From assembly GCF_026241335.1 (NCBI RefSeq), contig NZ_JAPHAV010000004.1:186001-250000 (forward strand): a stretch of DNA of 64,000 nucleotides, written 5' to 3'. The position numbers and the translations under genes are program-made. Shown in pieces: positions 55,865 through 64,000 of this stretch. Positions within the stretch are counted from its first letter, which is position 1. Each line of letters begins with the position of its first letter. Source of the stretch: Ochrobactrum chromiisoli (GTDB taxonomy: Bacteria; Pseudomonadota; Alphaproteobacteria; Rhizobiales; Rhizobiaceae). The notes under the pieces were generated by a model. It saw only the letters and a program-made list of their open reading frames with translations. It was not told where the DNA came from and did not search any database.

Positions 55865-56320
55865 TAAGTACTGTGATCCTTCACATGTATGGAATGCTGA
55901 CATGTCTGCGAACAGGGGCACTCCCCTTCGAAGGCTCTATGCGCTTTAACGCATATTCATTTTATATTGACCTCTTCGAAATACCCGATTTCATGATTTA
56001 ACACGCATTTTCTTCGGAAATCGTTTTGCACTTTTCCGATAGGCGTGTGTCAGAACATGTCCTGACAATACCATTGCCATGCGCATCTTTGCGTCTGGCG
56101 GTTTGCCTGCAGCGTTCATGCTCTGCGGCATCTTTGAGGCAATAGCCACTCTTTTTTCCTGCGAAACAGGACTTCACTGGCTCAGCCCTTCTCCCCAAAC
56201 CGACTGATCGCGCATTCTGCCGAAGTTTTGTCAGGAGCCTTACTGCTTCCAGCATGCCTTCGCGCGCGGTTTGTCATCTCACAACCAGATAACAACGAAA
56301 CTCAGAAAGTTAAAAAGACA
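55865..56320. other. Intergenic region upstream of the GIY-YIG-like gene
   Basis: About 455 bases. An 85-codon minus-strand frame (55998-56255) has no ribosome site and is not called. No other signal noted. Confidence 0.4.
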
Positions 56321-57319
56321 ATGACATCCGTAAACCAAAATACCCAGCTCACCCTTTCGTTTGAGAACGGCGAGGAAGCAGCATCTGCAAATCTACGCAT
56401 TGCGCTTGGAGAAACCAATATCGTGATGCCGCTTCCCAAAAGCCTCGCCTTTGAAGGCAACAGTCCACTTCACATCAGTCTTTCTCTTCCAAACGCTTGC
56501 CTTCATAATAAGGAAATAACCAATGCCGTCGCATCATCAGAACCAGCACCACAAAATAAAACCCCAGACACGGAAGCCGCAACGACACAAACGCCTAAAA
56601 GCCAATTGCTTTTGCCATCTCCCCGTTTACAGAAAGCTACATCGAAATACGCCACTGAGTGGCCACTTGTCGGCGGTAAGGATCTTGTCATCGACACGGA
56701 TGACATATTGAATTCAAAGGCGTTCAGCCAAGCTTACAGGCCTGGCATCAAACGCGACATTTATATTGCCGGATGCCCCGGTCTGATGGCGCTTAAAAAG
56801 CAGCTCGGCATTCCTGTCTTCAAGATCGGTGAATGTGGAGAAGGTCGCATTGCTGATCGCATCCGGCAGCAAAGCAAAGACCAGTACGGATCTCACTATA
56901 AGATGGATGGCGACTGGCCCGTGCAAGACAATGGCTATGACAAATACTCAGCGCTTCAGATCTATCTGCCGAAAAGCCACCTCAACGAGAACAGTCCAAT
57001 CAAGCTTCTCAGCCGCGGATTGACCGTAACCTTACCCGAAGGCATGAGTCGGGCTCAGTTCAGCTATAGGTTCCAGAAGAAACTCGCTTCCTGCAGCTGG
57101 ATTGAATGGCGCAAAACAGATGAAGCCATTGATCATTTTGAGCGCAATGCCATCGATCAGGATATTACCGATCGCTATACAGATTACGGCACAGCGCAGA
57201 ACAGTGATCTCACGCAGGCGACCGAGCTCTATTGCATCCGTAACGAGGTGGACGATGATTGCAAGCGTCTGGTGGCCGTCATTGAGAACGTCATCTTAGA
57301 ACAGATGGGTTTGATCTAA
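56321..57319 (+). CDS. Hypothetical protein with a possible GIY-YIG/T5orf172-like segment
   Basis: 332 residues from ATG 56321 (MTSVNQNTQLTLSF); the frame is open from 56228 but that part looks non-coding. The first 130 residues are low in structure, ending in a Thr/Pro/Gln-rich linker. The C-terminal half has RDIYIAGCPGLMALKKQLGIPVFKIGECGEGRIADRIRQQSKDQYGS. The spacing of IYIAG, FKIGE and R..R recalls T5orf172/GIY-YIG nuclease-like domains. The key Glu is not certain, so the assignment is tentative. The N-terminal LTLSFENGEEAASANLRIALGETNIVMPLP looks like a small beta domain. No ribosome site is obvious. Confidence 0.6.
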   Translation: MTSVNQNTQLTLSFENGEEAASANLRIALGETNIVMPLPKSLAFEGNSPLHISLSLPNACLHNKEITNAVASSEPAPQNKTPDTEAATTQTPKSQLLLPSPRLQKATSKYATEWPLVGGKDLVIDTDDILNSKAFSQAYRPGIKRDIYIAGCPGLMALKKQLGIPVFKIGECGEGRIADRIRQQSKDQYGSHYKMDGDWPVQDNGYDKYSALQIYLPKSHLNENSPIKLLSRGLTVTLPEGMSRAQFSYRFQKKLASCSWIEWRKTDEAIDHFERNAIDQDITDRYTDYGTAQNSDLTQATELYCIRNEVDDDCKRLVAVIENVILEQMGLI

Positions 57320-57638
57320 TATCAACTCAGGCGGCAGAAACCAGACTGTCGCCTGATACACATAAACAGGAGAATCGGAGAACTGATATGGGAATCGAAG
57401 TGAAACAGGTATTCAAAATACCGAAGTAGCCGATAAATTAATATTAATTGAAGTTATAATTCTGTTTCAGCAATCCGGTCGACATGATAAATCAACGTTG
57501 CCTACTTAATATGAATATGTCGATATCACATTTACTATCAAATGTCAAGTAATAGCGAATTATTATTACAAAACAGGCATTTACATCGTTGATGAGATTC
57601 GCTTTCCTTTAGCCATTATCAACTTTGAAAGAGATATC
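57320..57638. other. AT-rich intergenic region with a 13-codon ORF
   Basis: About 320 bases, very AT-rich after 57420. A tiny frame at 57388-57429 (MGIEVKQVFKIPK) follows CGGAGAACTGAT and may be a leader or the stub of a lost gene. The rest probably holds the promoter of the next gene. Confidence 0.35.
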
Positions 57639-58790
57639 ATGTCAACTGAACGTAGAATTATAGAACTGAGAGAAATACCTGACACTTGCTTTTTTCAGAA
57701 GCTCGAAAAGGGATGGGTTCACTTCCGCAGAACTGGAAATGAGCCGGGTGAAGGAGCAGAAAACTATTGCTGGCTCGAGGGTAACTATCTTGATGCAGCT
57801 GATTACCAGACAATGCTGCCCTCGGCGCCGGTCATACTGAGCGACGTGCGAGACGCTCCCTTGATAATCACACAAAAAGTGCCGCTGCGCATCTCAGCAG
57901 GAAAAGTGCGGGGAAAGAAGAACCCTCACTGCGATCGAATTATCGATCATCTAAGCATATTTCATCGAGAATGGTTCTATATGCTTCAAAACAAAAAAAG
58001 AAATGGGACATGGGCTGAAAGTCGAATTGAGTTATTATCGGACCCTGCCCGTTCCTTTCCTTTAAAAAGACCTTTTGGATTTGCGTCACTGAACAAACTC
58101 TCACAAGCCAAGGTTCCGGTTTATACTTCATACAAAACGACCGCGGACTTTAATAATGCCTTCCGTGCTATCGGAGCCAAGCTCGATCAGCCATTGGAAG
58201 AGAAATCCGACTTAATGGATTGGGAGAAGCCAATCTTCACTTTGATCAATGTGCTTACAGAAGCTTATTTCTGTGCTTATAAATTTAGCCACGGAATAAG
58301 CGAAGTCGGCCATGACATACGAGAAAGATTAGCGAATAAGCATAGAGGTAAACGCAAGACGGCCTATCAATTCTCTAGTAAAACCATCACAGAACGAATG
58401 GTTGGACTGGAAAGAGAATACAATTTCTCGCTTGACGAAAAAATTATCATCGCTCGTGTGACTGCTGTTAATCCAGCCGATTTCATTCTTTCAGATGAAT
58501 GCCGCCGCCACTATTACGAACTGCTCATTGCGACATCTGGTACTGCCGACGGAAAACCCGTAAAGCAGATTACTGAAAACGCGGTTCAGCTTCTCATTAA
58601 CTGGCATGATAACATCCCCACCGATGATGAAGGGGATGATATTAGGTTTCTAACCGAAATTTGGCGTTTGTTAAACCAAAAGCCTTTATCTTATAATATT
58701 AGCCCGATGCATATCAGGATTATTGCCGCGCAACTCGGTATACCCGGCCCGTGGCAATATTTAAGGCAACAAACGGCAGTTACAAACTAA
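57639..58790 (+). CDS. Hypothetical protein (383 residues), island orphan
   Basis: ATG 57639 after GAAAGAGAT. The protein is soluble and mostly alpha-helical in the second half, with SNKLSQAKVPVYTSYKTTADFNNAFRAIG-like stretches, LINVLTEAYFCAYKFSHGISEVGHDIRERLANKHRGKRKTAYQFSSKTITERM in the middle, and a C-terminal LLINWHDNIPTDDEGDDIRFLTEIWRLLNQ. No motif that I recognise. It is AT-rich compared with glmS and flanked by long AT-rich gaps, typical of recently acquired cargo. A defence or regulatory role would be guesswork. Confidence 0.6.
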   Translation: MSTERRIIELREIPDTCFFQKLEKGWVHFRRTGNEPGEGAENYCWLEGNYLDAADYQTMLPSAPVILSDVRDAPLIITQKVPLRISAGKVRGKKNPHCDRIIDHLSIFHREWFYMLQNKKRNGTWAESRIELLSDPARSFPLKRPFGFASLNKLSQAKVPVYTSYKTTADFNNAFRAIGAKLDQPLEEKSDLMDWEKPIFTLINVLTEAYFCAYKFSHGISEVGHDIRERLANKHRGKRKTAYQFSSKTITERMVGLEREYNFSLDEKIIIARVTAVNPADFILSDECRRHYYELLIATSGTADGKPVKQITENAVQLLINWHDNIPTDDEGDDIRFLTEIWRLLNQKPLSYNISPMHIRIIAAQLGIPGPWQYLRQQTAVTN

Positions 58791-59386
58791 AACCTACCAC
58801 GGAAACCTATGGCAGGCTCCTGCGACAAGCTGCACATTAAAATAAATACTCAAAGTTCCGATCCGATGAAAGCACCGATTTGATTCAGTCATATCTATAT
58901 GCGCCTCAATTGGATCGGTACTCACTAATTTATTGCATTCATCATACATACTATACTCTTTCACGATTGGGATATTACGCGTGAGATTATGCGACGATCG
59001 TAAAACTAAATCAGTTTCGTAGATGCGCCCACGAAGACTTATCCCGTCACGCTGCCCCATCACCAAATTTCTCAATTTCAGCCGCTAGCTTGCCTAGCTT
59101 GCTGTGACGCCGGGAACATTGAAAGTATCCAGAAACGTATGGTCCGGCATTGGAACCAGATGCCTTTATAAATGATCAGGCAGAGCATTTTCAATTTTTC
59201 AACTTACACAATAAATGCTCAACGCCCTCCGCCATAGCATTTTACTCCAAAACACCGTTTTGATCGTACCGACCCTCGGGCAGATTTTGTCCTCCCGAAT
59301 ATTTTTAAAGTGTCGGAGTATTTCTGCAAACTTTTACATGAAACGACGTGATTATTGAAAGGCCTCCGAAACGCAAGGAGGCCCAC
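58791..59386. other. Intergenic region before the recombinase operon
   Basis: About 600 bases. A 93-codon minus-strand frame (58794-59075, TTG start) lacks a ribosome site and family support. The region may include the promoter or attachment-related sequence for the recombinase genes; none was identified. Confidence 0.35.
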
Positions 59387-59638
59387 ATGGCCAAGCAGAA
59401 AACAAGAAACGACTCCACACCCTTAACTGACGCAAAAAATTGCGCCAGCAACACGCCTCGAACCATTGCGCGAATGCGGAAGCAACCGCGCATTGTTCTT
59501 AAGGTCGAAGCAGACCTCTCCGACAACGCCCGCCTGATTAACAGGGCCAGTTTGCAACTTGCCGAGCTGATTGCTCAGCAAATTGCACGTGATGTTTTGC
59601 GCACCCAGTCCACGTCTTCCACCGCCACAAACCACTAA
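59387..59638 (+). CDS. Small basic protein upstream of the serine recombinase
   Basis: 83 residues; ATG 59387 follows AAGGAGGCCCAC, an excellent ribosome site; the frame is open 39 bases further. It is basic at the start (MAKQKTRNDSTPLTDAKN; TIARMRKQPRIVLKVEADLSDNARLINRASLQLAELIAQQIARDVL), with a helical C-terminal half. No family recognised. It sits 78 bases before the recombinase gene on the same strand, so it is probably co-transcribed and might be an excision or DNA-binding accessory factor; that role is inference from position. Confidence 0.65.
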   Translation: MAKQKTRNDSTPLTDAKNCASNTPRTIARMRKQPRIVLKVEADLSDNARLINRASLQLAELIAQQIARDVLRTQSTSSTATNH

Positions 59639-59716
59639 CCCAACAGGAGTTTCAGCCCCATGCAACGTTTTCAGAATTCAATCTCACTCACAACCATGAA
59701 ACCAACGGAGTATCCA

Positions 59717-61336
59717 ATGAAACGCGTCGCAAGTTATGGTCGTTATTCGAGCACACTGCAAAGCCAGTCCTCCATCCAGGACCAACTTAGTCTCATCGCG
59801 CACCATGTCGAGAAGCAGCCGGGCTGGCAAATTGTCAATCAATATCAGGATGCAGCAAGCTCTGGTTCGACCTTCATTTCGCGACCCGGCATCAGGCAAC
59901 TCATGGCTGATGCCGAGAGAGGAAAGTTTGATATCATTATCGCAGAATCCCTTGATCGCTTTACACGCGATCAGGCTGATGCTGCTATTCTTTACAAAAA
60001 AATGCGGTTCTTCGGTATTCAAATTATCACTGTTTCCGAAGGCGAAATCACTGAACTGCATATTGGCCTTAAAGGGACGATGAATGCGCTGTATCTCAAG
60101 GATCTTTCGGAGAAGACGAAACGCGGCCTTAGGGGTCGCATTGAGGCTGGTTTGTCGGCGGGCGGATGTGGCTATGGTTACAGAGTTCTGAAGAAACTCA
60201 ATCCGGATGGAACGCCGATGCGAGGCCAGCGCAAAATCAACGAAGTTGAAGCCGTTGTGATACGCCGCATATTTACAGAATTTGCAGCCGGCCGCTCTCC
60301 TCGCGCTATAGCGCGCGACCTTAATGCCACGAAGATCAAAGGTCCGAATGGCAAGAAATGGAATGATACGACAATCAGAGGGCATCATAAACGTGGTACT
60401 GGTATCATTAATAATGAACTCTATATCGGCAGACTGATCTGGAACCGGTTGCGCTATCAAAAAGACCTGGAAACCGGCAGACGCGTATCAAGACTCAATC
60501 CGCCCGAAGAATTGGTCATCAATAATCTGCCCAAATTGCGTATCGTTGATGATGCTCTTTGGGAAGCTGTGCGCAAACGTCAAAAAATCATTTCTGAGAT
60601 GAGTGCTAACATGACTGCGTCTATTCAGTCCTACCATTCAAACAACAGACTTTCCGGCATGCGTCGACCAGTATCGCTGCTCTCCGGAAAAGTGTTCTGC
60701 GCCGAATGCGGAGGCCATTATTCTTTACGTGGTGCAAAACGCTTCGTTTGCTCCAACCATATTGGTCAAGGTACCTGCGCCAACGGACGAACGATCCTAC
60801 GTGTTACATTGGAGAATATGGCTGTTTCAGGCTGGAAACGACTGCTGGCGAAAGCAGAGTTGATCAGCGTCGCTCAGCGCACATTTGCTGTTGAAAGCCG
60901 CAGGCTTCAGGGCGATGCCTTGATCGGTACAGCACATATCAAAAGCCAACTCGCGCAAACAGACAAAGAAATTGCAGCATTGGTGAATGCGATCAAAGCG
61001 GGGATGTTTCATGAGAGCATGAAGGCCGAACTTGATCGGCTTGAGCGTCTAAAACTGGAACTCCGTGAACAGGTCAACGCCTGCAACGATATCAAGCCTG
61101 TCCCGGCCGAACTCGAACAGCTTTTCAAAGGCAAGCTGTCAGAGCTTACCCAATGTCTTAATCAGCGCGAACACATTCATGTGGCGGGTGATATCATAAG
61201 ATCGCTTATCGACAAGATTGTCATCCAGCCCCAACCTTTGCGCGGGCATATGGAAATCCAGATATTCGGGCCGATTTGCGAGACACTCAGCTTAAATGAC
61301 CAAGAGCAAGACGAGGGCCGATCAGAGACACTATAG
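59717..61336 (+). CDS. Large serine recombinase (site-specific integrase/resolvase family)
   Basis: 539 residues from ATG 59717 (GGAG 8 bases upstream). Catalytic resolvase domain 1-140: YGRYSS with nucleophile S11, IIIAESLDRFTRDQADAAILY and VSEGEITELHIGLKGTMNALYLKDLSEKTKRGLRGRIEAG. Then the recombinase domain (EAVVIRRIFTEFAAGRSPRAIARDLNATKI, NNELYIGRLIWNRLRY), a zinc ribbon (CAECGGHYSLRGAKRFVCSNH...C) and a coiled-coil-like helix (about 420-480). Such enzymes integrate and excise phages and islands at att sites without accessory DNA bending. It is homologous over its whole length to the recombinase at 62542. Likely the integrase of this island or of a second one. Confidence 0.95.
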   Translation: MKRVASYGRYSSTLQSQSSIQDQLSLIAHHVEKQPGWQIVNQYQDAASSGSTFISRPGIRQLMADAERGKFDIIIAESLDRFTRDQADAAILYKKMRFFGIQIITVSEGEITELHIGLKGTMNALYLKDLSEKTKRGLRGRIEAGLSAGGCGYGYRVLKKLNPDGTPMRGQRKINEVEAVVIRRIFTEFAAGRSPRAIARDLNATKIKGPNGKKWNDTTIRGHHKRGTGIINNELYIGRLIWNRLRYQKDLETGRRVSRLNPPEELVINNLPKLRIVDDALWEAVRKRQKIISEMSANMTASIQSYHSNNRLSGMRRPVSLLSGKVFCAECGGHYSLRGAKRFVCSNHIGQGTCANGRTILRVTLENMAVSGWKRLLAKAELISVAQRTFAVESRRLQGDALIGTAHIKSQLAQTDKEIAALVNAIKAGMFHESMKAELDRLERLKLELREQVNACNDIKPVPAELEQLFKGKLSELTQCLNQREHIHVAGDIIRSLIDKIVIQPQPLRGHMEIQIFGPICETLSLNDQEQDEGRSETL

Positions 61337-61492
61337 CGTGATCGTAAGTACCTGTCGGTCCATTGCCAGCCCATACTGAGGGCTGGCAATTTCTCGTAAA
61401 GGGCTGCTGATTTTCTTTGCTTTTGGCTGAGCGCACTCATCAGTGACTTCGACCATTATAGCTTTCAAAAAGCTTTCATGTTCCACGGCGAT

Positions 61493-62203
61493 CTAACGCG
61501 ACCGCTTTTTTCGATAAAGCTTTTGATCCACCCGTAGGATCGCGTCTTTAAAGCTCAATTTTTGTTCGCATCTGGAATATCCAATGGATACGGACAAATG
61601 ATGATGCGCTTCAGGCTGGCTCTTGCGGAATAATTCTGCAGCGCCAAGATTGATATGAGTAATTACCTCGTGCACATCAGCCGTTTTCGCAAGGTCGACA
61701 AATGCGCAAAATTCATCGCCACCGATACGCCCGATCAAGCTATCTTGAGGCAGGACTTGTTGAAGTGCACTCGCAACCGCCATTACAGCATCATCGCCAG
61801 CCAAATGCCCGTATTGATCATTGATCGATTTAAGGTAGTCAACATCAGCGAGCAAAAGCCAGCCTTTGACACCGATTTCTAATGCACCTTCAAACTGCGT
61901 GACAAATGCCCGGCGATTTAGAATTCCGGTCAATGGATCCGTACTCGCTGATTTCGCAAGTTCATTCGCGTGGCGCACCAAATCGCGGTAGCTTCTTTCA
62001 AGCTTTTCCAAACGTGTGAACCAAACCAGCCCGAGTGGAATGGCTATAAGAAACGGCAATACTAGTCTGACAAGAATAGTTATCGTATCAGCTTGAGCAC
62101 CGACGATAATGCGAATGCCCGTTGATATGGAAATCGAAGTAACTGCCGCAAGCACGGTCACCTTGGCCGTCTGCCTGAGCACATAATTCGAGGGCGTTTT
62201 CAC
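61493..62203 (-). CDS. Membrane GGDEF-domain protein, probable diguanylate cyclase
   Basis: 236 residues. Two hydrophobic segments (about 13-32 and 40-62) anchor it in the membrane, then a short helical linker, then a GGDEF domain (about 85-230): STDPLTGILNRRAFVTQFE, LLLADVDYLKSINDQYGHLAGDDAV and the active-site RIGGDEFCAF. It would make cyclic di-GMP from GTP. An RxxD inhibitory site is not seen in the expected place. The final residues KLYRKKRSR complete the domain. It lies between the two serine recombinases on the opposite strand. c-di-GMP could link to surface adhesion, but no connection with the autotransporter is shown. Confidence 0.92.
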   Translation of the reverse strand: MKTPSNYVLRQTAKVTVLAAVTSISISTGIRIIVGAQADTITILVRLVLPFLIAIPLGLVWFTRLEKLERSYRDLVRHANELAKSASTDPLTGILNRRAFVTQFEGALEIGVKGWLLLADVDYLKSINDQYGHLAGDDAVMAVASALQQVLPQDSLIGRIGGDEFCAFVDLAKTADVHEVITHINLGAAELFRKSQPEAHHHLSVSIGYSRCEQKLSFKDAILRVDQKLYRKKRSR

Positions 62204-62541
62204 GAAAGCACAACAATCAAAACCATGTGAGTCTTAATTTCCCCAGCATTACATCCCATATAATGTATAGAACAAACTCAACATCATAGCCACAACGTGC
62301 ATCTTGATCTTTGACGTATCATCCGTTGAGCCTTGTTTGATAAAATCCCAGATCAGAGAAAAGGACTGATGTCGCTCTTGCCACATGTAAGAGTTGCAGT
62401 GTTTCTCTTCCACATCGCCCCTTGAGTCCAATCAAACGATCAGCCGTATGTTCACGCAGTTCACCCAATTCTATCCGCAAAAGTTTTTGCTTTTACATTT
62501 TCTCACCCCTACGGCATGATCTGTTTAACAAGGAGCCTCCG
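62204..62541. other. Intergenic region between GGDEF gene and second recombinase
   Basis: About 340 bases containing divergent promoters. No gene seen. AAGGAGCC just before 62542 is the recombinase ribosome site. Confidence 0.4.
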
Positions 62542-64000
62542 ATGAAGCGTATTGCCCTTTACGCGCGCTATTCGTCTGACAATCAGCGCGAGGTCTCAAT
62601 TGCGGATCAATTCAGAATTTGCGAAGAACGGGTTCAGCGTGAAGGGTGGACTATTGCTACCTCCCATCACGATGCTGCAATTTCCGGTTCAAGCATCGTT
62701 TTGCGCCCCGGCATTCAGGCGTTACTTCAGGACGCACAGGTGGGCCGGTTCGACATCGTGATAGCAGAAGCATTGGATCGCATCAGCCGCGATCAGGCAG
62801 ACGTAGCGACCCTCTTCAAGCAACTGCAGTTTCTCGGCATTACCATCGTCACTCTGGCCGAAGGCGAGATCACTGAACTTCATGTTGGCCTCAAAGGCAC
62901 GATGAACGCACTGATGCTCAAAGACCTGGCACAAAAGACCCATCGGGGTCTGCGCGGACGCGTTGAACTGGGCAAATCTGGCGGTGGGCTTTGCTTTGGT
63001 TATCGCGCCATTCGACATTTAAATGATGACGGCGCCGTGTCTCGCGGAGATCGCGAGATTGTTGAGCATGAAGCGCTCATTATACGCCGCATATTTTCAG
63101 AATTTTCGAACGGTATTGGTCCGAGAACGATTGCGCGTCAGTTAAACGCGGAGGCAATTCGAGGCCCCGGCGGCAAACTATGGAATGACACCACCATCCG
63201 GGGCCATGTCAAACGCGGTACTGGGGTCATAAACAATGAACTCTATATCGGCCGGCTGATCTGGAACCGGCTTCGTTACATCAAGGACCCATCGACCGGA
63301 AAGCGCGTGTCACGCATGAACCCGGAATCGGAATGGATCATCAAGGAGGTGCCTGAACTGCGCATTGTCGATGACGAACTCTGGCAAGCGGTGCGTGTCC
63401 GGCAAGACCAGATCGCTGAACAGTTCGCAAACGTCACGGAAGCTATCCGTGACCATCACAAGCAGAACCGCCTCAATGGCACGAGAAGGCCAAAATCATT
63501 TCTGTCCGGCCTTGTCACTTGCGGCCGATGCCAAGGACCCTGCTCTCTTCGCGGCACGGATCGCTTTGTCTGCTCAAATCATATCAGCAAAGGCACATGT
63601 GCAAATAGTCGAACAATCACACGTAAAGAACTTGAAGCACGCGTGCTTGCTGGGCTCGAGCACCATATGATGACGCCAGAAGTCGTCGCTGACGCCATGC
63701 GCAGCTTTGTGGAAGAGAATAACAGGTTAAACAGCAAGCACCGCAACAACACCAAAATCTGGCAAACGGAGCTGGAAACAATCAGTAAGAAGGTTTCACA
63801 GATTGTCGAAGCCATTGCCGATGGCATGTATCACCCGCCCATGAAACAGAAGATGGATCAACTGGAAACGCGCAAGAGTGAGCTAACCGCCCTCCTCGCC
63901 AATCTACCCGATGACATGCCTGACATCCTTCCAAGCACTTCCGCGATCTACGCGAAGCAAGTGTTGGCACTAACCAAAGCGTTGAACGAGCCCGAACAAC
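62542..64000 (+). CDS. Second large serine recombinase, running off the window
   Basis: ATG 62542 after AAGGAGCC; open through the window edge (at least 486 codons, no stop). The resolvase domain has YARYSS (S11), IVIAEALDRISRDQADVATLF and LAEGEITELHVGLKGTMNALMLKDLAQKTHRGLRGRVELG. The recombinase domain has RRIFSEFSNGIGPRTIARQLN and INNELYIGRLIWNRLRY. The zinc ribbon has CGRCQGPCSLRGTDRFVCSNH...C, followed by a helical segment with SKKVSQIVEAIADGMYHPPMKQKMDQLE. It is very similar in order and motifs to the enzyme at 59717-61336 but clearly diverged, so it is not a recent duplicate. Two integrases here may mean two abutting elements. Confidence 0.93.
   Translation, partial: MKRIALYARYSSDNQREVSIADQFRICEERVQREGWTIATSHHDAAISGSSIVLRPGIQALLQDAQVGRFDIVIAEALDRISRDQADVATLFKQLQFLGITIVTLAEGEITELHVGLKGTMNALMLKDLAQKTHRGLRGRVELGKSGGGLCFGYRAIRHLNDDGAVSRGDREIVEHEALIIRRIFSEFSNGIGPRTIARQLNAEAIRGPGGKLWNDTTIRGHVKRGTGVINNELYIGRLIWNRLRYIKDPSTGKRVSRMNPESEWIIKEVPELRIVDDELWQAVRVRQDQIAEQFANVTEAIRDHHKQNRLNGTRRPKSFLSGLVTCGRCQGPCSLRGTDRFVCSNHISKGTCANSRTITRKELEARVLAGLEHHMMTPEVVADAMRSFVEENNRLNSKHRNNTKIWQTELETISKKVSQIVEAIADGMYHPPMKQKMDQLETRKSELTALLANLPDDMPDILPSTSAIYAKQVLALTKALNEPEQ

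Noticed and set aside
55998-56255. 85-codon minus-strand frame
   Set aside because: Unsupported start and no domain; lies in a gap between island genes.
58794-59075. 93-codon minus-strand frame with TTG start
   Set aside because: No ribosome site and no family. It could be a relic, but support is too thin to call.

Overview
The window looks like an alphaproteobacterial chromosome, most likely Hyphomicrobiales close to Brucella/Ochrobactrum. The basis is the style of GlmS and of the giant autotransporter, the rhizobial insertion-sequence families, and a DUF736 gene typical of rhizobial mobile elements. This assignment is inferred from protein resemblance only. No rRNA, tRNA or CRISPR array was seen.

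Left part (1-29 kb): a cell-surface region broken up by transposons. Apparent backbone genes are an initiating polysaccharide sugar-phosphate transferase (148-1470), a formyltransferase-like protein (5422-6087), a small orphan protein (9920-10129), a 2,219-residue autotransporter (13229-19888) with a LuxR-type regulator upstream (20278-21414), a VanZ-like membrane protein (26152-26520) and glmS (26684-28507). Sugar transfer, formyl-sugar modification and glucosamine-6-phosphate supply all fit envelope polysaccharide synthesis.

IS graveyard (1.7-5.3, 6.4-13.2, 21.8-26.1 and 28.8-35.7 kb): at least eight IS110-family copies or fragments, seven IS5-family copies or fragments, four IS3-family copies, and IS481, IS30 and ISL3 remnants. 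Several are nested. IS110 elements sit inside an IS5 transposase, inside three IS3-family elements, and against an IS30 copy. Most transposases are broken by frameshifts or single nonsense codons. Two IS110 transposases (10861-12222, 31276-32352) look intact. A run of very small ORFs with ribosome sites lies at 33.6-34.0 kb, and an 8-bp tandem repeat at 34.36 kb.

Right part (36-64 kb): a genomic island. 36-40 kb holds a ParA/MinD-like ATPase and a superfamily 1 helicase. 41-49.7 kb is visibly more GC-rich and is a defence module: a superfamily 2 helicase with a C-terminal PD-(D/E)XK nuclease motif, a frameshifted DUF6602 (EVK-motif) gene, and an overlapping SIR2-HerA pair of the known Sir2-HerA/Nezha anti-phage type. 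A frameshifted poly-gamma-glutamate hydrolase-like gene follows.

50-59 kb carries poorly characterised cargo: a hairpin-rich stretch that may be a structured RNA (50271-50499), secreted and membrane hypotheticals, two tiny probable paralogues, a PhnA-like protein, DUF736, a possible GIY-YIG-like protein and an orphan. The window ends with two homologous large serine recombinases (59717-61336 and 62542 to the edge) flanking a membrane GGDEF protein. They are probable mobility genes of the island.
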